Assembly: GCA_027625915.1 (NCBI GenBank)
Contig: JANTQA010000029.1
Coordinates: 8,928,001 to 8,992,000 of the forward strand
Direction of reading: 5' to 3'
From: Anaeramoeba flamelloides
Taxonomy: Eukaryota; Metamonada; Anaeramoebidae
Length of the DNA stretch: 64,000 nt
Below are positions 55,900-64,000 of this stretch, in pieces (position 1 is the first letter of the stretch; each line of letters opens with the position of its first letter). Position numbers and translations under genes: made by a program. Under the pieces are notes generated by a model. It was not told the origin of the DNA, did not search any database, and saw nothing but the letters and a program-made list of their open reading frames with translations.

Positions 55900-56412
55900 G
55901 AAGAAGATTGAGTAGTTACTTACTGTTTATTGATAGAATATAACAAAAAAATCTAAGTAACCTCATAATAGACTTGAAAAAAAAAAAAAAGAACAAAAAA
56001 TAATCAAAGAGTAAAATAAATACTACCAAAAAAAAAACCTAAAAAAAAAATAACAGTAATTACACAGTGATTACCTCATGAACAACCAGAATCAATTATT
56101 ATATTAAATCAAATTAACCAAAATTATCATGGTTTTAATTTTGAAAGTGGTTAATTAAACGATACAAATTTTTTATTTTTTTGTTCTATCGCCTCTAATA
56201 AACCCTTTTTATTTTTATTTTTTCGTTTTTTCATTTTTTCTTTTTAATTATAAAGAAATATTGTTTATTTTTTTCCTTTTTAAATATAAAAAAAATTGGG
56301 TGTGTCTTTTCCTTGAACAATCGTGAAATCTATGATTTGAGGCTTTAATTTTCTTTTTTACAAAATATTAGTAATAGAACATATAGAGTGTAATTTGTAC
56401 TTTTTTTAATAA
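55900..56412 (+). mobile_element. LINE-like repeat L, 3' part
   Basis: Shares GAGTAGTTACTTACTG, AAATTAACCAAAATTATCATGG, ATAAACCC, GGGTGTGTCTTTTC, GAAATCTATGATTT and AGAGTGTAATTTGTAC with the other L copies in the same order. The tail is T/A-rich with AATAAT. Degraded. Confidence 0.5.
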
Positions 56413-58127
56413 TATTAACTTCAATTAAAACCGATATTTGATGCCCAGTTTCTTTCTCTTTTATAACATGATATTTTTATTACGTTTGTCGTTTTTAGAA
56501 GTTATAAGTTTTTTAAAGTCACTAGCTGAGAAAAAAAGTATATGTAAAGGGGAAAAAATTATAAATTAATAAACGAAAGAATGAATTCTCGTTAAATTCA
56601 ACTTTTGGCTAAATACTTGAATAGAAATAATAAAACCTTTGAATGGGTTTCAACCATTTAATAAAAATTTGGATAAGAAATAATGTTTACTTTTGATAAC
56701 AATTGAAGTTTTGGAAGCCATTCAAATTTAAAAGAACCCAATAAAGTCTATATATTTTACTTTATTGTTAAAAATTCTGAAAAATCTAACCTAAAGTGTT
56801 CTACGTTTTCAGAATCCGTTATAATCAACCATAATCGATGATAATACTTGATTCTTTTCAATCATAATAAAACCTAACGAAATTGTTCATCAACTCCTGC
56901 CAAGTATCGCAGAGTTCTGTGGGGTGTTGTAGAGTGCCTGAGTTTTCTTGGAGTTTTCTGTTTGTTTTTGGAAAATCTATTGATTTTCATAATAAAAAAA
57001 ATACTCATGAAAAACTAATGGTGTTTTTTTTTGTAATTTCAGAAATTAAAAAAAAAAGTCTTTAATATTCTTTTTATTTCTAAAATTAAAAAAAAAAAAA
57101 AAAACAATTATGATATTTCCAGAATTCAACGGAATAGAGAAAAATAAAAGATTTTACCCCCTTCTTTTAGATTAAAAAAAAACGAAAGAGAGTGTCCTAG
57201 TTTTTGTTACTTTTTGATATAAACCAAAAATTTCAAAAATATTCTAAATATTTCAAAAATTAAAAAAAACCTAATGAAGAATTTTCAAAAAAAAGATAAA
57301 TTTTTCAATTTAAAACAATAAATATTATTTTTAATATTCAAAATAATTAATTTCCCATTCAAAAGATATTTGTTAAATTTAAAATCATATTGAAGGACAA
57401 AAAATAACTCTTATTTTTGAAAGTATTTTTTATTCAAATTTTTTACTCTTAACTTGAAAAAAAAATACCAATAGAACCTGCAAAATTGAATTTTATGACT
57501 TATTTTGTAAAAATATCTTGAAAAATATTAATAGATCAAAAATATAATATTAACCAATTGTGTTTATCATAATTAAAGTCATTAAGAAGGTGAAAAATTA
57601 GTAAATGTTAACTATTTTTTTTAAAAAATTTTCTAATGATTGTCAAGTCAAAAAATAAAACAAAAATTGGGTTAATAAAAAGGTTCAAAGGGTGAGAAAA
57701 AACAAACAAATAAATATTATGAAACTTTAAATATTTTCATGAGGAAAAATTTGAAGAAAATTAATTCAAATAAAAAATTAACAAAAAAAAAAAAATAATT
57801 ATTAATAAAGAGAACAAAGACATTTTTATTTTAATTGAAAGAAAAATAATATTGTTTATTTAACTAAAACAGTACTTTTCTAAAAAGAACAAAAGAAAAA
57901 AAAAAGATTAACTTTGGAAACTTTTAAAAAAAAAAAAATCACAAATAATTAATTGTCATAATAAAAGAAAAGCGAAAAAAATTAAAGATTATTGAAATAA
58001 GAAAGAACTAAATGTCTATATATTTCAATAATTTTAAAAAATAAAAAAATCACAAATAGATCTCTAGATTATATTTATCACTTAATTATGTTAATAATAG
58101 TTTGACTAATTGTAATACATAAAAAAT
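56413..58127. other. Intergenic with palindrome J remnants
   Basis: J-like units at about 56735-56800 and 57105-57290 (TTTCCAGAATTCAACGGAAT). The remainder is poly-A-rich. 3' flank of the SLC25 gene with no further exon. Confidence 0.45.
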
Positions 58128-60927
58128 TTATTTTTTTTCATTTTGTTTTTGCATATTTTTTTTATCAAAATAAGTTTTGATTTGTTCATAAGTTAAGAAA
58201 GTTAAACCTGAATATGGAAGGACTTTAATGAGATTTGGCAAGTTTCCCTTGTAGAGTGATGTGAATCCTTCTTCTGTGATGATTTTATAAGCACAATCGA
58301 TCATACCACTATATTCATCAGAAACCATCAATCTTTTTCGAACAATATCAAATGGATAGGCAACTGTTTGTGCAATGGCACCTGCAGTTGCTCCTACTGC
58401 AAGGTTTTGTACAACGGAAAGTGATCCACCAACTTGTTTTTCAACATAACTCTTGAGGGATCCGTAGGTAAGGAATTGGCCACCCTAGAATTGTTAATGA
58501 TTAATTAGAAAGATCGATTATTAGTTTTCAATTATCAAAGATTAAAGTTTGAATGATTAATTAGTTCGTTATTTGTTAGGCGTTGTTGGTTGTTGTTGGT
58601 TGTTTAACAGTATGTGAGTAAAATTCAATTATTTTTATGAAATTTGAATGAATAATCACTTGGCTCATTTTTTATAAAAAGTTTCTTAAAAGTTTTTCAA
58701 AAAGGTTCATTAAAACTGTTTATAAATTGAATAAAGCTATTTTAAGGGACTAGTCTATATTAATTTTTTTTTTGACCAATAACTAAATAAGGAATCCTTA
58801 TCTTGAAATATGTTTAAAATTGAAAATAGACAGGTTTTTTCAATGTTAGAACTTTTAGTTCTTGTTTTTTTAAAATTTTACAATTCTGCCAAAAAAAGTG
58901 ACTTTTAAAAATTTTTTTTTGAAAAAAATATCTTCAAAGGATGAGAATTTTTTGATTAATTTTGGATTTAATTATTTTCTCAAAAATAAGATTTATTCTC
59001 ATTTTTAAAAACGAAAAAATAATTTAAAACAGGTGAATTTTTTCTCCTTCACTTCTTTTTATCCAACTTGACTCTATAAAGAACTCAATTTGTTTTATCA
59101 ATAATTACTTTTTAAAAAAATAGTTCTTATTCTTTTCTCAGATTTTTTTTGACTCTGACAAAAACTTTTGGGATGGTAGTTTGGGAACACTTAAAAAAAC
59201 TTCAAATTCAACAAAAACTAAAGAGTGTAAACTGAAAAAGTAGATTCATGAAAAAAAAAGAATGGTACAATATAAAAAAAGATAATCTTTTATTAAGAGT
59301 AAAGCATATATTGTATATTTTTTTTGAATCAAACTATGTTTTCATGTAAATCCAAAAAAATCCTTTCGGGTTTATTTTTCAAACTATTTTTTGTAGGTCT
59401 TCCACAAACATAACAAGGTTTTGCTTTCTTTCTCATATTTTTTTTTATTTTTTGTATTTTTGCGAAAAGTTGAAAAAAAGCAACTTTCAAAAAAGTGAAA
59501 AAATGCAAAAATTTTTTATTTCGATAAAAACAATAACTAAATTTATTGAATGTCATTTAGCAAGATTTCATTAATATACTAAGAAGTTTTTCACTTTGAT
59601 TTCAAATCTAAGTAATTGTCAAAAAAAATTCTAAATCTCTATTAAATTTACCTAAAAAAATTTAATATAGACTAGTCCCTTAAGAACTTTACGAAAAATT
59701 TTTTGAATCACTTTTTTGAAAACTCTTGAATTGTAATTTGTTTTTTTTTATTTATTCTTGGTTTTTTGTTCTCAAAACACTTAAGGGACGTATCTCTATT
59801 AAACTTTTTTACCTATATTTAATAGAGGATCGAGAAAATTTTTTGCCAATTACTGAGATTTGAAAGAACTTTGTTTGTTTTCAATATTAAAATTATTTCT
59901 AGATAAGGAATCCTTATTTAGAAATTGGTCAAAAAAAAAAATAATAGAGACTAGTCCCTTACCAAAAAAAAATCAATCTGGATAAAAAAAAAAAAAAAGA
60001 TGATTTTTACTTCATAAGGGATGATACCACAAAGTGTTGGGAGAATACCACCATAAAGTCCTGTGACGTTTTCTTCTTTGAGGATTTTGAAGAAAGATTG
60101 GAAGAGATTTTTGTATTCTTCAGATACTGTCATTCTTGTTTTAATTAAATCAAATGGATATGTGATCATTACACCAGTCATACCTGCAAGAGATCCGGCT
60201 AATAGTCTTTGGTATGGTGTTAATGGTTGTCCTTTTCCAATGATTTTGGAGTACTTGTCAAAACTATTTTAAAAATTGGAAAAAGTAATAAAATAATTAA
60301 AATGAAAAAAAAAAAATGAGAAAAATTCAAAAAACACAAAAACAATAAATAAAAAATAAAAACAAAAAAGAGAAAAAAAAAAAAAAAAAAATGAAGATTG
60401 TGAGAATCAAGAACGAAAAAAGAATTAATTCCAGAAAAGAAAAAGTAGAAAAAAATAAGTAAAAATCAACACAAAGAAAAAATTCAAAAAATATACGCCA
60501 TAAATTTAGCAGCACTGTATGGCGCAATTCTTGCACAGCCAGCAAGATTTCCTCTCCAGAAACCTGCAAGACCTCTTTTTTGGTAGATTTTTGAGAAAGC
60601 ATCAAAAATACCGTCATATTCAGAAGGCCCTTTGTTTACTTGGAAAATGATTTTAACAACATCCAACTATTTGTTTTTACACAAAAAAGGCGAAAAAAAA
60701 GTTTGTTACAGATTTTAAGAAATGGATCAGATGAAAAAAAAGAATTATAAAATATAGGATTAGATTCTTACTGGGCTGCAGACTGTTCTAGCAACAACAC
60801 CAGCAACACCACCACTGATTAAATGTTGGATTGGTGTCATTGATCCTCTATTTTTACCAGAAATTGGGTGGTTTTCTTGGATGGCTTGCGAGATAACGTT
60901 TCTAGCTAAGTAATTTCCGAGAGACAT
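58128..60927 (-). CDS. Mitochondrial carrier (SLC25 family), four exons
   Basis: Inner-membrane metabolite transporter of the mitochondrion or a derived organelle. Exons: 60927-60772, 60666-60497, 60263-60011 and 58484-58128. Phases 0, 2, 0 match and the product is 311 aa, the family norm. Three repeats are visible, each with the carrier signature: SPLDVVKIIFQV (52-63), TYPFDLIKTRM (143-153) and AYPFDIVRKRL (235-245). Each is followed by G-x-x-x-x-x-[YW]-[RKG]-G motifs such as GLAGFWRGNL, GLYGGILPT and SLYKGNLPN. Repeat 1 (AGVVARTVCSP, RIAPYSAAKFMAFDKY) resembles the CoA/thiamine-pyrophosphate/ATP-Mg group, so a nucleotide or cofactor is the likely substrate by inference. Introns are 105, 233 and 1,526 nt; the last holds two TTAA elements. 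Confidence 0.92.
58746..59679. mobile_element. TTAA-flanked TIR element, family H, long copy
   Basis: 934 bp in SLC25 intron 3 with TTAA on both sides. Tips GGGACTAGTCTATATTAA on both ends, inverted. The first about 90 bp match, inverted, the right part of the short H copies (CCAATAACTAAATAAGGAAT), so it is a longer member. The interior has a 35-codon minus-strand frame at 59329-59436 (MRKKAKPCYVCGRPTKNSL) with a CxxC pair. TTAA targets are the hallmark of piggyBac elements, but no transposase is present. Confidence 0.75.
59785..59958. mobile_element. TTAA-type TIR element, family H, short copy 1
   Basis: 174 bp, left flank TTAA, right flank TTAC. Nearly identical to 61607-61777 through GAAAGAACTTTGTTTGTTTT and CTAGATAAGGAATCCTTATT. 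It lies in SLC25 intron 3, about 50 bp from exon 3. Confidence 0.85.
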
Positions 60928-61606
60928 TATAAATAAATATGAATGAAAAACTAAAAAAAATGAAAACTCATTCAGAGTTCTCAATAAAATAATTTTTACA
61001 CGAAAAAGTCCAAACTCTTTTGGAAAATTAATCAAACCCAACGATTTTAAATTGCTTGGGTTAAGTGAAGAAATTGTACATTATTTTGGATATGTTTTGG
61101 GTATTTATTGATATTTTTTTCAAGATAGCTTTTTTTCAAAATAAATTTCATTTTTCACTTTTGAATTGTTTCAAAAAGAGTTTTTGATAGTTACTCCAAA
61201 TTAGAATATCAAAGAGTGAGTGGAATTTTATAATAAAAGTGTTTTTTCGTAGTCATTTTCAAAAAGAGTTTTCTGTAATCTCTCGAAAACCGAATGACAA
61301 ACTTCTGTTTACCTATTTTGAGGAAACATTATTTGGTAACTTTTATTGGTCAATAATTTCGTTCAGATTTCAACTGATAATTGAAGAATAAATTGCAAGA
61401 AATTTTCGTTTATATTTTCCTCTTTTTATTTAAAAAAGAAGTAATTGTAAAGTATTGAAGGATATTTGGGATCTTTGGAAATTTGTTTGTTACTTTTTTA
61501 CAAAATTCAGATTCATTATTTTGGTAATTATTCGTGATCTCACAACTTGAAATGAAACTTTGATTAAATAAAAATGAAAAATTATTCAAAAATTTTACTG
61601 TTTTAA
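60928..61606. other. 5' flank of SLC25 gene
   Basis: AT-rich upstream region without recognisable exon or named promoter element. Confidence 0.4.
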
Positions 61607-61777
61607 GGGACTAGTCTCTATTAAATTTTTTAACCTATATTTAATAGATGGAGAAAATTTTTTACAAATTACTTAGATTTGAAAGAACTTTGTTTGTTTT
61701 CAATATTAAAATTATTTCTAGATAAGGAATCCTTATTTAGAAATTGGTCAAAAAAAAAAATAATAGAGACTAGTCGC
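61607..61777. mobile_element. TTAA-flanked TIR element, family H, short copy 2
   Basis: 171 bp with exact TTAA on both sides (61603-61606, 61778-61781). Tips GGGACTAGTCTCTATTA and, from the right, GCGACTAGTCTCTATTA. Close match to 59785-59958, indicating recent spread. Confidence 0.88.
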
Positions 61778-62869
61778 TTAAGGACTACTTGTGGAATTGA
61801 AATTTAAAGTATTGTGTATTTTTATCATGGTTTGATGGTTGGTAATTCTCCGCAATATTTATTCAGTGTTATCTAAGTCGGACAAAATAACACATTTTTA
61901 TTAAATTTGTTTGTCCTCATTTCTATGATATCTAAAAAAGTAAAAGAAGCTAGGGAAAAATCATCTTTATGAGGAAATTTCTTCTTATTTGAAAGTGACA
62001 AACCTTTATAAATCACTGATAAGTTTCTATTCTGATTTTTTAAATATTAGAGTTGAATTAGGAGCATTTATTATTATCACCTATGAAGTATAAATTGATA
62101 CAACTTGAAAAATTTTGGAATATTCTTTATTATTTTCTGGTTAGGTTATTATTCACAAAAAGACTGACAAATTCTTTGGTTTTGAATGAATTTGACTTAA
62201 AATCCCCATTTTCCATAAAAAGAAAGATTATTTTTTTCTTTGTGACTTTCTAATTTTAGAAACAAAAAACTGATTAATCTTGCAAATTTATTTTTCATTT
62301 AGATTATTAAAAATTCTACAAAACCTTTGCCAGAAGACCTCCATCCCAATTTGTGTTGAAACCAAAAATAATGTTTTGAGAGAAATGATTTTAACAAAAA
62401 AGAGTACCTCTTTCATTTTCAAATAGGTTTTAATAGAAATTAGATAAAAAAAAAACAATATCACCCAAAAAGAAATCAAATACTTGGCATATTTGTCACT
62501 GAAGATTCTGTTCATAAATCAAATATATTAAATATTATCTCTGAAAGAGTAATCGGGAACTTCAATTAAATAAAATAAAAAAAGAACTAACAGAAAAACT
62601 CAAAAAATAAGAGAAAGCTACAACAGCTTTTTCTAAATTTTAATGATTTCTGAAGACATTGAAACAATTCAAGAAAAAAAAATGGTCAAAAATACTAGGA
62701 AATGTGATCTTCAAAAGTTATAGTAGTTTGTTGAAAATGTATGAAATGATCTTTGTTTTTTAGGATCGAAAATCCGGATTTTTTTTTTCATTTTCATTTT
62801 CATTTTCACATTTCTCAATAAATAGGTGTGAGTTGAAATATCGTAAAAATTTCATATTCATTATTCATT
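61778..62869. other. Intergenic with short coding-like words
   Basis: Minus strand near 62325-62395 reads NHFSQNIIFGFNTNWDGGLL before AKVL-stop, while an overlapping ATG frame (62288-62515) reads differently; neither is assigned. A TTTTCA repeat lies at about 62787-62811. Confidence 0.35.
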
Positions 62870-63170
62870 AAGAAATACACTAAAAAAGAATTTTTGATCC
62901 TAATTGGAGAATATTTTAATGAATTCAACTTCACAATATCAAGATATTGGATCAAAAGGTTTTTGATGTAAATTGGCTAAAATACCAAAGTAGTTCTTCT
63001 GGACTCCCTAAAATAATATCATTCTTAAATAACTGTGGGTTTAAAAATTATTTGGGATGTACCTACTTTTATTAGACATTCAAAAAATTTCATAGACTTG
63101 GTAAAAAAATCAATTCATGAATTAAAGTACAAATTTAAACGATTTATTCAATAAATTACCTCCATTATGT
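62870..63170 (+). mobile_element. LINE endonuclease-domain remnant
   Basis: Plus-strand frames read in order KKEFLILIGEYFNEFNF, then FDVNWLKYQSSSSGLPKIIS, FLNNCGFKNYLGCTYFY and IRHSKNFIDLVKKSIHELKY. This is the layout of an APE-type LINE endonuclease: the LIGDFN-like strand, the LP-x-I-x-x-FL helix, then T-x-x-R-x-S-x-x-IDL. Frame changes between blocks show a dead copy. It complements the reverse-transcriptase tails elsewhere in the window. Confidence 0.5.
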
Positions 63171-63299
63171 TTTTTTCTCTTAGGATTGTAACTTGTGAGT
63201 TTATTTGAGTTTTACAACTTATTTTTGAAAATTTTTCTTTCTTGAATTTCTCTTTTTTTTTAACATTAAAACAAATTTATGATATAAACTAAAATTTAA

Positions 63300-63840
63300 A
63301 ATTTTCCACACAACTAAAACGTTCCAAACAATCACAATAACACAATTTCTTTCAAATTGGAAAAAATTTTAATTTTTGAAAAATATTAAAATCATTTTTT
63401 CATTTTTTAGTTTTTATTTTCATTTCATTTTTTGAATTACCAAACTTTTTTCGTTCAATCAAAATATTTTTTTCAACAAATGATATTATGTTAAAGTTGA
63501 GTTGTTCAAAATAGAAGAACTCAAATAAAATTAGTTGACATCTATCTAACCATTTGATCGATCAATATTCCTAATAGAATTTCAACAAATTTATCAATGT
63601 TTTTTTTGTTTTGCTTATCTCCAAAATTTTTAACACATCATCAACTTATTAGTATTGATAATTATTTATTTATTGTTTTGTGAATATTGTAATTTATAAA
63701 AAAGTTTTAAACATTTCAATTAGCGAATGGTTCTAATTTGGTGTTTCTTCTTGAATTGATTATTTAAGATTTTTTTTTTCACAAATCGAATTTTGGTGAG
63801 TTAAAAATTTTGAATTGGGGTTTCTTTGTTTTTTATTGTA
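63300..63840. repeat. Dispersed repeat E, copy 3
   Basis: Same orientation as copy 2 and inverse to copy 1: AACTAAAACGTTCCAAACAA, ATGATATTATGTTAAAGTTG, TTTGATCGATCAATATTCCT, TAGTATTGATAATTATTTAT and GAATTGGGGTTTC. No coding potential. Confidence 0.55.
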
Positions 63841-64000
63841 ACTCTAAATAAATAATTGATTGAAAGTAACTATTATTGAGATTCAAGTATATTCTACTAT
63901 TAAAATAGCAGTTTCAAAAATTGAAAATTAACAAATTATAAATTCAATATAAATAAGATAAAAAATCAAACATGATGATACCCCCCCCCCCCAAAGGCTA
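63841..64000. other. Window end, C-run
   Basis: AT-rich sequence ending with a C12 run at about 63981-63992. Nothing else seen. Confidence 0.4.

Noticed and set aside
62288-62515. 75-codon ATG frame on the minus strand
   Set aside because: A different frame over the same bases (FGFNTNWDGGLLAKVL) looks equally protein-like; neither could be supported.
1-64000. tRNA, rRNA or other structural RNA genes
   Set aside because: No TTCGANTC-type T-arm with matching acceptor, and no rRNA landmark, was seen on either strand.

Overview
The window is nuclear DNA of a very AT-rich eukaryote (about four-fifths A+T by eye). Coding patches are scattered among homopolymer runs, dispersed repeats and introns of 64 nt to 4.9 kb with GT..AG ends. 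The gene set (LisH-RasGEF, TBC domain, SAP18, importin-beta, HSCB, mitochondrial carrier) and the Asn-, Gln- and Glu/Lys-rich low-complexity tracts suggest a free-living amoeboid protist. Anaeramoeba-like metamonads or an amoebozoan both fit. This is inference: there is no rRNA or other marker. The standard code fits: every Trp I checked in confident genes is TGG, and stops are TAA or TAG.

Layout. 1-5185: an importin-beta gene (+) whose N-terminal exon is not identified, with LINE debris upstream. 5.2-9.8 kb: repeats. 9832-10638: an intronless basic protein (+). 10.6-16 kb: repeats. 15983-20495: HSCB, the J-domain Fe-S cluster co-chaperone (-), two exons split by a 3.7-kb repeat-filled intron. 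24790-34159: a four-exon RasGEF (-) that I assembled from separated exons: a Pro-Glu pentapeptide repeat, then LisH, RasGEF_N and the CDC25-type catalytic domain. 37349-37946: a decayed TBC RabGAP (+). 40687-41499: SAP18 with an RGR-rich N-terminus (+), lying between inverted repeats. 41.5-48.9 kb: repeats, a coding relic and a small spliced-exon candidate. 48901-51180: an unknown 759-aa intronless protein (+). 51-58 kb: repeats and one small ORF. 58128-60927: a four-exon SLC25 carrier (-). 61-64 kb: repeats and a LINE endonuclease relic.

Functional threads. HSCB and the SLC25 carrier point to an organelle of mitochondrial descent with an ISC pathway and metabolite exchange. RasGEF and TBC belong to small-GTPase signalling and traffic, importin-beta to nuclear import, and SAP18 to the nuclear Sin3/ASAP complexes.

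The most striking part is the non-coding fraction. There are at least five families of short terminal-inverted-repeat elements. Most are flanked by TA (Tc1/mariner style) and one by TTAA (piggyBac style). I also see a nested insertion, LINE fragments carrying reverse-transcriptase C-terminal and endonuclease remnants with an (AAT)n tail, arrays of two alternating palindromes, and a perfect 70-bp inverted repeat. Most introns longer than 1 kb owe much of their length to these elements.
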